Source of the DNA: Candidatus Bipolaricaulis sibiricus
Lineage (GTDB): Bacteria; Bipolaricaulota; Bipolaricaulia; Bipolaricaulales; Bipolaricaulaceae
Direction: 5' to 3'
Assembly: GCA_004102645.1 (NCBI GenBank)
Contig: CP034928.1
Span: 1,356,153-1,420,152, forward strand
Length of the DNA: 64,000 bases
This document shows positions 41,408-51,278 of this stretch, in pieces (within the stretch, counting starts at the first letter, position 1; every line of letters begins with the position of its first letter). The position numbers and the translations under genes were made by a program. Under the pieces are notes generated by a model, which did not search any database, was not told the origin of the DNA, and saw nothing but the letters and a program-made list of their open reading frames with translations.

Positions 41408-42751
41408 ATGTTGCGCAGGCTGAAGGAACTCCGACGCTATCCGTCTGCCGTGGCGGGCCTGGTGATCATTCTTGCCCTCGTGCTCGTGTCCGTGTACGCG
41501 TTCATCGCCCTCCCCTACAGCGAGGCGATCCGGCTGTGGCGGGGCGGGCCCGGGGTCTGGGACGAGAATCCACGCAATGCGATGCCGGTATGGTTCGATT
41601 TGTTCACGCGGGCCAAGCTGCCGCGGACGATCATCGTGAGCACTGCCGACGCCGGGGTGAAGACCGTCCAGCCGCTTCCCGATGGACGGAATCGGGTCCA
41701 GATCACTCTGCCGTTCGAGTATACGTACGACGGGTTCCCCACCGAAGTCACCCTGTTCTCGGACGCCGTCTTCGAAGGCACCACACGGCCCCGGATCTCC
41801 GTCCAGTGGAAGACCCCCCACGCAGAGACGCTCACGCTCACGGCGAACCGCGCCGTGCGGGCAAGCGATATCTACTACATCTCCCAGGATACCCAACTCT
41901 TCACGAGATTTGGCACCCTGCCTGAGGTAGGCCTGTTCTCCGATGCCGCGGTCGGCATCCCGGCCGCGCAGCGCACGCCGGTCCAGGGCCAGTACGCGGT
42001 CGTCGTTCAAGTGGATATTCCCGAGGGTGGAGACTACAACGCCAAACTCGTCGTCTACGGGCAGATTCACGGCCTGGCCGGTACCGATCACCGCCGCCGG
42101 GACATCACGGTGGCCCTGCTGTGGGGAACCCCTCTTGCGCTCGTATTCGGGTTGCTTGCGGCCGTGGGCTCGACAATGACCACGTTCGTCCTCGCGGGCA
42201 TCGGCACATGGTTCGGGGGGAAGCTGGATTTCATCTTCCAGCGGGTCACCCAAGTGAACATGGTCATCCCCACGCTCCCCATCCTCATCATGGTGGGCCA
42301 GTTCTACTCGCGCAGCTTGTGGCTCATGCTCGGGATCATCATCGTGTTGAGCATCTTCAGTGGGGCGATGGTGACGTACCGCGCGATGTTCCTTCAGGCA
42401 AAGGAGGCCGCCTACATCGAGGCCGCCCGGGCCTACGGCGCGGGCAATCTCCGGATGGTGTTCCGCTACCTGCTACCGCGGATCGTCCCCGTACTGCTTC
42501 CCAACTTCGTGACCGTCGTCCCGAGCTTCGTGTTCCTGGAGGCGTCGCTGGCGGTCCTCGGACTGGGAGACCCGATCCTCCCCACGTGGGGCAAGGTCAT
42601 CCATGATGCTCAGAGCCAATCTGCCCTGTACAAGGGCCTCTACTACTGGGTCCTCCAGCCGGCGGTGCTCCTGATGGTGACGGGGTTCGCGTTCGCGATG
42701 GTGGGCTTCGCGTTGGATCGGGTGTTCAACCCACGACTGAGGACTGTATGA
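41408..42751 (+). CDS. ABC transporter permease, DppC type, with large periplasmic insert
   Basis: 447 residues, against ~300 for most DppC proteins. TM1 (VAGLVIILALVLVSVYAFIA) is followed by about 190 extra residues, strand-rich (VQITLPFEYTYDG, TLTLTANRAVRASDIYYISQ, VVVQVDIPEGGDYNAKLVVY), before the five-helix core (ITVALLWGTPLALVFGLLAA). The EAA loop is EAARAYGAGNLRMVFRYLLP. The insert may form a folded periplasmic domain that meets the long binding protein. The stop overlaps the next start (ATGA). Confidence 0.87.
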   Translation: MLRRLKELRRYPSAVAGLVIILALVLVSVYAFIALPYSEAIRLWRGGPGVWDENPRNAMPVWFDLFTRAKLPRTIIVSTADAGVKTVQPLPDGRNRVQITLPFEYTYDGFPTEVTLFSDAVFEGTTRPRISVQWKTPHAETLTLTANRAVRASDIYYISQDTQLFTRFGTLPEVGLFSDAAVGIPAAQRTPVQGQYAVVVQVDIPEGGDYNAKLVVYGQIHGLAGTDHRRRDITVALLWGTPLALVFGLLAAVGSTMTTFVLAGIGTWFGGKLDFIFQRVTQVNMVIPTLPILIMVGQFYSRSLWLMLGIIIVLSIFSGAMVTYRAMFLQAKEAAYIEAARAYGAGNLRMVFRYLLPRIVPVLLPNFVTVVPSFVFLEASLAVLGLGDPILPTWGKVIHDAQSQSALYKGLYYWVLQPAVLLMVTGFAFAMVGFALDRVFNPRLRTV

Positions 42752-43776
42752 GTGATCCCATGACGACGAACAGGACCGAAGCACCGCTGGCGCGGATCGA
42801 CAGACCGATGGGAGAGGGAACACTGCTGCGGGTGAAGGACCTCACCCTTCACTTCCGCACCACGCGCGGTGTGCTCCAGGCGGTTGACAAGGTGAGCTTC
42901 GCCATGGACCGCCGCCGCTCGATCACGATCATCGGTGAGTCGGGATGTGGCAAGACCTCGCTCGCTCGAGCCCTGCTGCGCTTGCTGCCCCGGAACGTCC
43001 ACACCTACCAAGGCGAGGTGTACCTCGACGGGACCGATGTGATGAAGATGTCCGACGAGTGGTTCCGGCAGAAGGTGCGGTGGACCAAGGTCTCGATGGT
43101 CTCACAAGCCGCGATGAATGCCCTCAACCCCGTGCTCAAGGTGGGGTTCCAGGTTGCGGAACCGCTGCGCATCCACAACCGGATGGGCAAAGCGGACGCC
43201 CTGGCCCGGGCCCGCGAGGTGTTCCGGATCGTGGGCGTGCCCGACGATTTCCTCCATCGCTACGCGTTTGAGCTGTCGGGCGGGATGCGTCAGCGCGCGA
43301 TTCTGGCGATGGCCCTGGTAACCAGCCCGCAACTGATCCTGCTCGACGAGCCGACCTCGGCTCTGGACATGCTCACCCAGGCCAACATCTTCAACGCGCT
43401 GAAGGACATCAAGAACCAGCTCGAAGTCGGGTTCATCCTCATCACCCACGACATCTCGACGTCGAGCGATCTCGCGGACGAGGTGCTCGTCATGTACGCC
43501 GGTCAGTTGGTCGAGCACAGCCTGGCCTCGACGGGGTACCGCCGCCCCCTTCATCCCTACGCTCATGGCTTGATGTCGAGCGTGCCGACGCTCCGCGAGG
43601 ACAAGAAGCTCGAGTTCATCCCCGGCCAGCCGCCGAGCCTCATCAACCCGCCGACCGGATGCAGGTTTGCTGCGCGCTGTCCCCGTCGATTCGACCGCTG
43701 CGATCAAGAGCCGCCAACGTTCACTGTGGGAGAGCACGGAGAACTGGTGAAGTGCTGGCTGCACGCCAAGGACTAG
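42748..43776 (+). CDS. ABC transporter ATP-binding protein, DppD/OppD type
   Basis: 342 residues. Walker A GESGCGKTS, signature LSGGMRQR, Walker B LILLDEPTSALD, H-loop ITHDIST. The C-terminal oligopeptide/dipeptide domain (YAHGLMSSVP, GCRFAARCPRRFDRCDQEPP) carries the four-Cys cluster typical of these ATPases, and ends HAKD. It drives the importer with its partner at 43785. Confidence 0.93.
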   Translation: MSDPMTTNRTEAPLARIDRPMGEGTLLRVKDLTLHFRTTRGVLQAVDKVSFAMDRRRSITIIGESGCGKTSLARALLRLLPRNVHTYQGEVYLDGTDVMKMSDEWFRQKVRWTKVSMVSQAAMNALNPVLKVGFQVAEPLRIHNRMGKADALARAREVFRIVGVPDDFLHRYAFELSGGMRQRAILAMALVTSPQLILLDEPTSALDMLTQANIFNALKDIKNQLEVGFILITHDISTSSDLADEVLVMYAGQLVEHSLASTGYRRPLHPYAHGLMSSVPTLREDKKLEFIPGQPPSLINPPTGCRFAARCPRRFDRCDQEPPTFTVGEHGELVKCWLHAKD

Positions 43777-43784
43777 GAAGAACC

Positions 43785-44765
43785 ATGGCCAACGAGATAC
43801 TCCTTTCAGTAAAGGGTGTCCACACGTGGTACGAGCTCAAGAAGTGGGGGGTGTTCCACACCGGCTTTGTGCGCGCACTGGACGGTGTGAGCTTCGACCT
43901 GCGCCGGGGAGAGGCGCTGACGGTCGTCGGCGAGAGCGGATCAGGCAAGACGACGCTTCTCAAGACGATCCTCGGGCTTGCCCCCATGACGAAGGGGGAG
44001 ATCACGTTTGCCGGTCAGAAGCTCGACGGCAAGTCCGGCGGCGCAGGCTGGTTGAGGTCACAGGTCGGGTTCGTGCAGCAAGACCCTTACGGAGCGCTAC
44101 CGCCGTTCATGACTGTGCGCAAGATCCTCAGCGAACCGATGATCATCAACAAGTTCGGCACGCCCGCCGAACGTGAGCAACGGATCCGCGAGGTGATGGA
44201 GGAAGTCCGGCTCCTGCCGGTGAACGACTTCCTGGGCAAGTTCCCGCACATGCTGTCCGGCGGTCAGCAGCAGCGGCTCGTCATCGCGCGAGCGATGATC
44301 CTCCGCCCGGCGCTGATCGTGGCAGACGAGCCCGTGTCCATGCTCGATGCCTCGGTGCGCGTGGAGATCCTCGAGCTCATGCGCCGGATCCAGAGCGCCC
44401 ACCGTCTGGGCGTGATCTACATCACCCATGACCTGTCCACGGTACGGTACTTCTCGGAGCGCGTGTTCATCATGTACGCGGCAAGACTCGTGGAAAAGGC
44501 GGGCGTAAACGAGATCATCCACAACACGCTTCACCCCTACACCAAGGCGCTCCTCAGCGCGATCCCCGACCCCGACCCCGAGAACGCACACCGTTACCGG
44601 GATGTGCCTCCGGGAGAGCCTCCCAGCTTGGTCAAGCCACCCAGCGGGTGCCGGTTCCATCCCCGCTGTCCAGTGAGGATCGAGGGGCTGTGCGAGAAGG
44701 AAGAGCCGCCCGCGTTCGAACCTGTCCGGGACCACTTCGTGGAGTGCTGGCTCCACAAGAAATGA
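43785..44765 (+). CDS. ABC transporter ATP-binding protein, DppF/OppF type
   Basis: 326 residues. Walker A GESGSGKTT, Q-loop FVQQDPYGALPPFMTV, signature LSGGQQQR, Walker B LIVADEPVSMLD, and the C-terminal domain HPYTKALLSAIPDPDPEN with GCRFHPRCP. Second ATPase of the importer. The stop overlaps the start of the small membrane protein at 44762. Confidence 0.93.
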   Translation: MANEILLSVKGVHTWYELKKWGVFHTGFVRALDGVSFDLRRGEALTVVGESGSGKTTLLKTILGLAPMTKGEITFAGQKLDGKSGGAGWLRSQVGFVQQDPYGALPPFMTVRKILSEPMIINKFGTPAEREQRIREVMEEVRLLPVNDFLGKFPHMLSGGQQQRLVIARAMILRPALIVADEPVSMLDASVRVEILELMRRIQSAHRLGVIYITHDLSTVRYFSERVFIMYAARLVEKAGVNEIIHNTLHPYTKALLSAIPDPDPENAHRYRDVPPGEPPSLVKPPSGCRFHPRCPVRIEGLCEKEEPPAFEPVRDHFVECWLHKK

Positions 44766-44968
44766 GCCTCGGCCCGCTCGCGCAGATCCTCGTGGCGGTC
44801 CTGATGATGGTGGGGTCCGTAGTGCTTGCGTTTCTGATGGTGATGCGGATCCTCCAGCCCACGCTAGGGCTGTGCTTCGCCACGTTCTTCCTCACCCTGG
44901 CAGGGTTCATCATCGGGATCATTGGAATGGTGCAGTACATCCGGCCACGAAGTGGGGATAGAGGCTGA
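44762..44968 (+). CDS. small two-helix membrane protein
   Basis: 68 residues with two membrane helices (ILVAVLMMVGSVVLAFLMV and [20 protein letters not shown]). The ATG overlaps the stop of the ATPase gene (ATGA), so it is made as the last part of the importer operon. No family recognised; possibly an accessory subunit. Confidence 0.6.
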   Translation: MSLGPLAQILVAVLMMVGSVVLAFLMVMRILQPTLGLCFATFFLTLAGFIIGIIGMVQYIRPRSGDRG

Positions 44969-45464
44969 GCGGGGAATCGCGGAGGGACACTCCCTTGCCT
45001 TCCGGGGCCGGTTGATCGCCGTGGAGGTGCGGGACACTCCGGCCGGGCGACGGGAGGTTGTCCTCCACCCCGGTGCAGTGGCTGTGCTCGTCCGGAATGA
45101 GCAGGGGCAGGTGTTGCTCGTTCGGCAGTACCGAGAAGGTCCCCAGGCCCCGTTGTGGGAGACTCCCGCCGGGCTGCTGGAGCGCGGAGAGAGTCCGCTG
45201 ACCGCAGCCCGACGCGAACTCCGCGAGGAGGTAGGCCTGACCGCGCGGCGGTGGCGGTACCTGGGGACGATCTGGCCCACCCCCGGCTACTCGACCGAAC
45301 GAACGTACGTGTTCCTCGCGTCAGGCCTTCGCGGGACACCCGCCGCACGTCAGGAGGTGGACGAGGTGCGGTTCTTCGCCCCCAGCGAGATCCTCGACCT
45401 GGCCCGACGAGGCCACGGGGACGCGAAAACGCTCGCCGCCCTGCCTCTTCTCACTGGGGGATGA
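44922..45464 (+). CDS. Nudix hydrolase, ADP-ribose pyrophosphatase-like
   Basis: About 170-180 residues. The Nudix box is complete: GLLERGE, then [12 protein letters not shown]. The preceding WETPAG and the N-terminal [20 protein letters not shown] are typical of NudF/ADP-ribose pyrophosphatase, which cleaves ADP-ribose to AMP and ribose 5-phosphate. The start is uncertain: ATG 44922 or GTG 44952, both overlapping the small membrane gene. It converges with hutU, overlapping its end by 14 bases. Confidence 0.85.
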   Translation: MEWCSTSGHEVGIEAERGIAEGHSLAFRGRLIAVEVRDTPAGRREVVLHPGAVAVLVRNEQGQVLLVRQYREGPQAPLWETPAGLLERGESPLTAARRELREEVGLTARRWRYLGTIWPTPGYSTERTYVFLASGLRGTPAARQEVDEVRFFAPSEILDLARRGHGDAKTLAALPLLTGG

Positions 45465-47127
45465 GACCGGGGATGCGGACCCCGCGCTCCCGAGCGACCC
45501 TGATCGCCCTCTCGTAGCCGGCATCGGCGTGCCGCGCCACACCCATCCCCGGGTCCACGGTGAGCACCCGCTCGAGCCGCTGGGCTGCAGCCTCCGTCCC
45601 GTCGGCCACGATCACCATCCCGGCATGAATGCTCTTTCCGATCCCCACCCCGCCTCCGTGGTGGACGCTGACCCACGTCGCCCCGGCCACCGCGTTGAGA
45701 AGGGCGTTGAGGATCGGCCAGTCCGCGATCGCATCCGAACCATCGCGCATTCCCTCCGTCTCCCGGTACGGGGAAGCGACCGACCCCGAGTCGAGGTGAT
45801 CGCGACCGATCACGATCGGGGCCGTGACCTCGCCCCGCCGCACGAGGTCGTTGAACCTCAGCCCAGCTTCGGCGCGCTCCCCGTACCCGAGCCAGCAGAT
45901 CCGCGCGGGGAGGCCCTGGAACCGAACCTTCGTCTGCGCCTGCTCGATCCACCGCCGCAGCGCGATGTCGTTCGGGAAGAGGTCGATGATCGCCCGATCC
46001 GTGCGCTGGAGGTCACGGGGATCGCCGGACAGGGCAACCCACCGGAACGGCCCCTTCCCCTCGCAGAACAGAGGGCGAATGTAGGCCTGGACGAACCCCG
46101 GGAACGAGAACGCCGCTTCGTGGGCGAGACCTCCCTTCTCCGCCTGGGCGCGGAGCGCGTTCCCGTAGTCGAAGGCAACCGCACCGCGGGACTTCATCTC
46201 CGCCATCGCCGCGACGTGGCGGACCATCGACAGGTAGGAGAGCTCGATGTACCGCCCCGGGTCCTTCTCCCGCAGCGCGAGCGCCTCGGCGTAGGTCATC
46301 CCCCCCGGCACGTACCCCGCGAGCTCATCGTGGGCCGAAGTCTGGTCGGTGACGACATCTGGGATCACCCCACGGCGGACGAGTTCGGGATACACGTCGG
46401 CCGCGTTCCCGAGAAGCCCCACCGAGATCGGCTCGCCGCGAGCCTTGTGGTCAAGCGCGATCCGGAGCGCCTCGTCGAGGGAATCCGTCGAGGTGTCGAG
46501 CTGCGCGAGCTCCAGTCGGCGCCGGATCTTGTCGGGGTTGATCTCGACGATGATCCCCACCCCGCCGTTCATCGTGATCGCCAGCGGCTGTGCGCCCCCC
46601 ATCTCCCCGAGGCCGGCGGTGAGGACGAGCTTCCCCCGAAGCGATCCCTCGAAGTGCTGGCGGCCCACCTCGGCCAAGGTCTCGTACGTCCCCTGGAGAA
46701 TCCCCTGGGTCCCGATGTAGATCCAGCTTCCGGCCGTCATCTGGCCGTACATCGTCAGGCCTTGGCGTTCCAACTCGCGGAACCGGTCCCACGTCGCCCA
46801 CTCCGGCACGAGCATCGCGTTCGAGATGAGAACGCGCGGCGCGTCCTCGTGGGTCCGGAACACGGCCACCGCCCGTCCGGACTGGACCACAAGCGTCTCG
46901 TCATCCTCCAACGCGCGGAGGGAGCGGATGATGACCTCGAAGTCACCCCACGACCGGGCGGCCTTGCCCGTTCCCCCGTAGACGATGAGGTGGGCCGGAT
47001 CCCCCGCCACCTCGGGGTCGAGGTTGTTCATGAGCATCCGCAGGGCCGCTTCCTGAAGCCAGCCCTTGCAGGATAGGGTCGTCCCCCGCGGGGCCCGCAC
47101 CGTCGGCGTGTTCGTCATCTTGGCCAT
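45451..47127 (-). CDS. hutU: urocanate hydratase
   Basis: 558 residues, the usual length. Second step of histidine degradation: urocanate to imidazolonepropionate, with NAD+ as an electrophilic cofactor. Conserved: [46 protein letters not shown], the NAD region [14 protein letters not shown], and [18 protein letters not shown]. Other hut genes are not in this window. ATG at 47127 lies eight bases after the TACCAT -10. Confidence 0.96.
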   Translation of the reverse strand: MAKMTNTPTVRAPRGTTLSCKGWLQEAALRMLMNNLDPEVAGDPAHLIVYGGTGKAARSWGDFEVIIRSLRALEDDETLVVQSGRAVAVFRTHEDAPRVLISNAMLVPEWATWDRFRELERQGLTMYGQMTAGSWIYIGTQGILQGTYETLAEVGRQHFEGSLRGKLVLTAGLGEMGGAQPLAITMNGGVGIIVEINPDKIRRRLELAQLDTSTDSLDEALRIALDHKARGEPISVGLLGNAADVYPELVRRGVIPDVVTDQTSAHDELAGYVPGGMTYAEALALREKDPGRYIELSYLSMVRHVAAMAEMKSRGAVAFDYGNALRAQAEKGGLAHEAAFSFPGFVQAYIRPLFCEGKGPFRWVALSGDPRDLQRTDRAIIDLFPNDIALRRWIEQAQTKVRFQGLPARICWLGYGERAEAGLRFNDLVRRGEVTAPIVIGRDHLDSGSVASPYRETEGMRDGSDAIADWPILNALLNAVAGATWVSVHHGGGVGIGKSIHAGMVIVADGTEAAAQRLERVLTVDPGMGVARHADAGYERAIRVARERGVRIPGLIPQ

Positions 47128-47135
47128 CGTCCTCG

Positions 47136-47164
47136 ATGGTAGAACGAACGATCGCGCCCGTAAA
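47136..47164 (-). promoter_or_regulatory. hutU promoter
   Basis: TTTACG (47164-47159), 17 bases, TACCAT (47141-47136); only eight bases to the ATG, so very short or no leader. Confidence 0.55.
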
Positions 47165-47227
47165 GGGACGTTCGCCCCAGGCGCGGCCACTCGTGTAGAA
47201 TGGCGCCTGTCCACTAGGAGGTGGAAC

Positions 47228-47728
47228 ATGAAACGGTCACTGATATGTGCGCTGCTCTTGACGGTGGGGTTGTCGCTGATCCCCGCCTGGGGATCAGACG
47301 CGGGATCGGCAGGAAAGTTGGGGGTGGGGGCGAGCTTCAACCTGGCGTTGGGAACGCCGGTGTTCGACCTCTTCTACGAACTCCCGATGGGGGACAACTC
47401 AGCGACACGGTTCACACTCGGCATCCTCGCGTTCGCCCAGGGGGCGATGGCGTTCTCCGTGGACGCGTCGTTCCTCATCACCCCAGCCCTCGAGGGGTTC
47501 AAGCCGTACTTCGGAGGCGGCGTCGGGGGCATCGTGGTGGCAGCAGGTGGGCTGGGCGGCGTGGCCAACATCAGTCTCACTGTGAACGGGATCGCGGGAG
47601 CGTACTTCGCCTTGTCCAACACGTTTGGGATCTACGGCCAACTCCGTCTGCTGGGCGTCATCAACCTCGCCAACATGCAGATCACCGCCCTCCTCATGCC
47701 GGGAGTCGGCCTGTACGTGATGTTCTAG
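47228..47728 (+). CDS. small outer-membrane-like barrel protein
   Basis: 166 residues. Signal peptide [20 protein letters not shown], then Gly-rich amphipathic strands ([38 protein letters not shown]) ending in PGVGLYVMF, with a terminal Phe as in many outer-membrane barrels. ATG after GGAGG. A strong hairpin follows the gene. Confidence 0.65.
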   Translation: MKRSLICALLLTVGLSLIPAWGSDAGSAGKLGVGASFNLALGTPVFDLFYELPMGDNSATRFTLGILAFAQGAMAFSVDASFLITPALEGFKPYFGGGVGGIVVAAGGLGGVANISLTVNGIAGAYFALSNTFGIYGQLRLLGVINLANMQITALLMPGVGLYVMF

Positions 47729-47752
47729 AACCCATCTAGGCTTGAATAGAGC

Positions 47753-47779
47753 GAGGGGCAGGTCCCGGACCTGCCCCTC
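47753..47779 (+). terminator. terminator-like hairpin
   Basis: Perfect 12-bp stem (47753-47764 with 47768-47779, GAGGGGCAGGTC/GACCTGCCCCTC), 3-base loop, 25 bases after the stop codon of the barrel gene. No T-run. Confidence 0.6.
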
Positions 47780-47877
47780 TGCGCTCCGAGCGAGCGTCCG
47801 TTGACCGCGGGTGCAACGTCCTTCCCCGTACCTCGTCTCCTCAGGTACGCTGTACCCTGGTGGAGAGGACCACGCTG

Positions 47878-49593
47878 ATGAAAGGTCTGATCGGGCCGCT
47901 CGTTCTGCTGGGGCTCCTTGTGGGCCTGACCGCCTTCCTGCTGTGGACCCCTGCTGTAGCGCCGCACATTGGGGACTACATCCGGCTTGCCGAGGCTCGC
48001 ACGCACCTCTCTTCGTCCGTGCGCGGCCTCGAAGCACTCGCCGGTCGGGATGATGGTGTGGGATGGCAAGCGCGGAGCGACCTCGGGCGGTGGTACCTTG
48101 CCCAGGGAGCAGCACGTGAGGCGGCCGCTCTCTTTCGCTCTGCGCTCGCTCTCTACGCGACCTCCGATCTGCGGGCCGACCTTGCCGTGGCCCTCGAGGC
48201 GTCCGGCCGGCCGGGGGACGCCCTCGGGGAGTGGCAGCAGCTGCTCCCTCGCCGTGACGCGGTGCAGGCCGTGCTTCGGATCGAGCCTGACCCAGTACGC
48301 GCCGCCTCGATCCTCACCCGAGGCGGGGCAGCGACGGATGCCCTTGCGACCCTTGCGGCGGTCGGTGGAACCCAGGCCGCCCTCGAGCGGGCGCGGGCCC
48401 TCGCCGCAACAGGCAAGCTCACCGAAGCGCTCGTGGAGTTCGAGCGGTTCCTATCCTCCTCACCCGGCGACGCAGGTGTTCATCTCGAGTATGGGCGGGC
48501 CCTGGAGCGGGCCGGTGCGCTCGACAGAGCGCTCCTCGCGTACCGCGCCGCGGGGGCGGCCGGGGCCTACGCCGCGGGGCTCCTCCTCGAGTCCCTCGGG
48601 CGGGAGGACGATGCGCTCGCCGCCTACCGCCAGTCTGCGGAGCCGGAGGCGAAGTGGCGGGCGGCGCGGCTGCTCGAGAGCTCGGGCCGGACCCCGGAGG
48701 CCCTCGTCCTGTACGGGGAGCTCGCCCGCGGGGCGCACCGCGTGGGGGACGACGCTGCCCTCCGCCTGTACCTTCTCCACACGCGGCGGGGCGAACCGAC
48801 GAAGGCCGCCGAGGCGCGCCGCTACCTCTCCCCCGCGCTGGCGTGGCTAGCCGGAGTCCCCGTTCCGGCCCCCGCCCTGACCAGCGACCCGCCGCGGGCC
48901 TCGCCTCCGGTCGTGTCCCTCGCCACCGACCTCGTTCAGGCGTTCCCCGGCGCCGACGGACGGCGGTGGGCGGAGATCGAGCTCGCGATCGCCGCGGCCC
49001 GGGGCACAGCCGCGGACCGGCTCGCGATCGGCGAGTGGTACGTGGCCCAGGGGGACTGGCGGAACGCCTTCCGAATGGGAAGCCTGGTCCTCGGGTCCCT
49101 CCCCTGCCGGCGGGCCTACCACCTCGCCTACCCGCTCGCGTGGTGGGACACCGTGCTCCGCTGGGCGGGGACGTACGGGGTGGACCCGTACCTCGTCCTG
49201 GCCGTGATCCGCGAGGAGAGCGGGTTCCTACCCACTGCCGTGTCCTCGTCCGATGCCCGCGGCCTGATGCAGCTTCTCCCCTCCACAGCGCGCTGGATTG
49301 CCGAGGAGAAGCTCCGGATCCCGTACCGGGAGGCGGACCTGTTCGCCCCGGACTACAACATCCGGCTCGGGACGTGGTACCTCCGGCACCTCCTCGACCA
49401 GTTCGGCGGAGACCTCGCGTGGGCCGTGGCCGCCTACAACGGCGGACCGGGGAACCTCCGGCGGTGGACGGCCGACGGTGTGGCCAGTCCGGCCGACCTC
49501 CCTGCCGCTCTCCGCTCCCCGGAGACCCGCGAGTACCTGACGAAGGTCCTCAACGCCTGGCTCACCTACCGCTGGCTGTACGGGGGAGAGTAG
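47878..49593 (+). CDS. lytic transglycosylase with TPR-like N-terminus
   Basis: 571 residues. An N-terminal membrane helix ([20 protein letters not shown]) anchors or exports it. About 380 residues of helical TPR-like repeats follow ([40 protein letters not shown]). The C-terminal SLT domain has the catalytic Glu in AVIREESGF, then [25 protein letters not shown] and [11 protein letters not shown]. Cleaves peptidoglycan with formation of 1,6-anhydromuramic ends, like Slt70. ATG at 47878 with GGAGAGG upstream. Its end overlaps convergent cysE by 32 bases. Confidence 0.9.
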   Translation: MKGLIGPLVLLGLLVGLTAFLLWTPAVAPHIGDYIRLAEARTHLSSSVRGLEALAGRDDGVGWQARSDLGRWYLAQGAAREAAALFRSALALYATSDLRADLAVALEASGRPGDALGEWQQLLPRRDAVQAVLRIEPDPVRAASILTRGGAATDALATLAAVGGTQAALERARALAATGKLTEALVEFERFLSSSPGDAGVHLEYGRALERAGALDRALLAYRAAGAAGAYAAGLLLESLGREDDALAAYRQSAEPEAKWRAARLLESSGRTPEALVLYGELARGAHRVGDDAALRLYLLHTRRGEPTKAAEARRYLSPALAWLAGVPVPAPALTSDPPRASPPVVSLATDLVQAFPGADGRRWAEIELAIAAARGTAADRLAIGEWYVAQGDWRNAFRMGSLVLGSLPCRRAYHLAYPLAWWDTVLRWAGTYGVDPYLVLAVIREESGFLPTAVSSSDARGLMQLLPSTARWIAEEKLRIPYREADLFAPDYNIRLGTWYLRHLLDQFGGDLAWAVAAYNGGPGNLRRWTADGVASPADLPAALRSPETREYLTKVLNAWLTYRWLYGGE

Positions 49594-50116
49594 TACCGTC
49601 CGGCCCTTCTGCGTGGACCACCGGGGGAGCCGCGACCACGGTGGCCCCAGCGGGGACGTCCGCCCTCACGACGACCCCCGCTCCGACCCGCGCTCCTCTC
49701 CCAACGCGAATCGGCCCGAGCAGCACCGCTCCCGCCCCGATGACCACGCCGTTCTCGATCGTGGGGTGACGCTTCGCGGGCTTGCGCGACACACCGCCCA
49801 CGACCACTCCTGAGTAAAGGTGAACGTCGTCCCCGAGCTCCGCGGTCTCCCCAATGACGACCCCCATCCCGTGGTCGATCGTCACCCGTCGCCCCAGCCG
49901 GGCCGCGGGGTGGATCTCCACGCCCGTCCAGGCCCGCACGCAGTGCGACAGAACCCGCGCCAGGAGACGGAGCCGGTGCCGCCACAGCCAGTGGGCCACC
50001 CGGTGCAGCCACACCGCATGGAGGCCGGGGTAGCACAGGAGGACCTCGACCGACGACCGCGCCGCCGGGTCCCGGGCACGCATCGCCGCCACGTCTTCCC
50101 GGATTCCCCTAAGCAC
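49562..50116 (-). CDS. cysE: serine O-acetyltransferase
   Basis: 184 residues. Acetylates L-serine for cysteine synthesis. The N-terminal helices are short ([20 protein letters not shown]), then left-handed beta-helix hexapeptides: [40 protein letters not shown], the [12 protein letters not shown] loop, and [20 protein letters not shown]. It resembles the short CysE found in Firmicutes and archaea. Start taken at GTG 50116 (GGGGGGA upstream); it overlaps the end of cysK by eight bases. Confidence 0.9.
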   Translation of the reverse strand: MLRGIREDVAAMRARDPAARSSVEVLLCYPGLHAVWLHRVAHWLWRHRLRLLARVLSHCVRAWTGVEIHPAARLGRRVTIDHGMGVVIGETAELGDDVHLYSGVVVGGVSRKPAKRHPTIENGVVIGAGAVLLGPIRVGRGARVGAGVVVRADVPAGATVVAAPPVVHAEGPDGTTLPRTASGR

Positions 50117-51047
50117 CGGTCCCCCCGGGGAGGGCAAACAGGGACGTGGACAGGTACCGCTCCCCCGTGTCGGGGAGGACGACCACCACCGTCTTCCCCG
50201 CGGAAGCGGGTCGGGCGGCGACGCGCAGCGCCGCCGCCACGGCCGCGCCCGAGGAGATCCCCGCGAGGATTCCCTCCTTGCGGGCCAGTCGCCGCGCCGT
50301 CCCCTCCGCCTCGTCCTCGGTCACGGTGAGGACCTCGTCGATCACCGTGCGGTCGAGGATCGGGGGGACGAACCCGGCCCCAATCCCTTGGATCCAGTGC
50401 CGGCCCGGACTCCCGCCCGACAGGACAGGCGACGCGGCCGGCTCGACCCCCACGACGTAGCTCCCCGGCTTGCGGCGCTTGAGGAACCGACCGACGCCGG
50501 TGATCGTCCCTCCGGTCCCGATCCCGGCGACAAAGATGTCCACCCCCCCATCAGTGTCGCGCCAGATCTCGTCGGCGGTCGTCGCTTCGTGGACCCGCGG
50601 GTTGGCCGGGTTCGCGAACTGGTTGGGCATGAACGCCCCCCGCTCGCGAGCCAGTTCCTCTGCTCGGCGGACCGCACCCCGCATCCCGTCTTCGCCGGGG
50701 GTCAAGACGAGCTCCGCCCCGAGGGCGGTGAGGATCGCCCGCCGCTCGGGGGACATCGTGTCCGGCATCGTCAGGAGGAGGTGGTAGCCGCGGATCGCGC
50801 ACGCGAAGGCGAGCCCGATCCCGGTGTTCCCCGAGGTCGGCTCGACGACCGTCCCCGCCGCGGGAAGGAGCCCGCCCTCCTCGGCGTCGCGGATCATCGC
50901 CCACGCGATCCGGTCCTTCACGCTTCCCGACGGGTTCCGCATCTCCAGCTTGGCCACGATACGGGCGGGAAGGCCGTGGCCGATCCGAGCGAGCTCGACA
51001 AGGGGTGTCCGTCCCACAAGCTCGGTCAGGTTCTCAGCGATGGGCAT
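50109..51047 (-). CDS. cysK: cysteine synthase (O-acetylserine sulfhydrylase)
   Basis: 312 residues. Makes L-cysteine from O-acetylserine and sulfide. PLP lysine in [16 protein letters not shown], the substrate loop [12 protein letters not shown], and the glycine-rich phosphate loop [16 protein letters not shown] are complete. GGAGGCGCG precedes the ATG. Operon with cysE. Confidence 0.95.
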   Translation of the reverse strand: MPIAENLTELVGRTPLVELARIGHGLPARIVAKLEMRNPSGSVKDRIAWAMIRDAEEGGLLPAAGTVVEPTSGNTGIGLAFACAIRGYHLLLTMPDTMSPERRAILTALGAELVLTPGEDGMRGAVRRAEELARERGAFMPNQFANPANPRVHEATTADEIWRDTDGGVDIFVAGIGTGGTITGVGRFLKRRKPGSYVVGVEPAASPVLSGGSPGRHWIQGIGAGFVPPILDRTVIDEVLTVTEDEAEGTARRLARKEGILAGISSGAAVAAALRVAARPASAGKTVVVVLPDTGERYLSTSLFALPGGTGA

Positions 51048-51243
51048 CGCGCCTCCGGTGAAGACCGACCGAGGCGGGGGGCGGGTGAAGCGTCGGTGGA
51101 GCGACGGGCCTACCTAGGGGAGACCGAGGATGTGCCGCAACAAAGGCGACCACCCCCGTCCAGCCGATGTCCGTCCACGCGCACACACCCCCGTTGTCGG
51201 AAGATGGTGGAAAGGGTAGCGGGTTCGCCCGCATCGGTCAACC

Positions 51244-51272
51244 TTGCGCGCGCGGGCCCGGACCGGGATCAT
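51244..51272 (+). promoter_or_regulatory. possible promoter of the CDF gene
   Basis: TTGCGC (51244-51249), 17 bases, GATCAT (51267-51272), six bases before the ATG at 51279. Weak match; leaderless if real. The 231-base gap to cysK has no other signal I can support. Confidence 0.35.
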
Positions 51273-51278
51273 GCGTGA

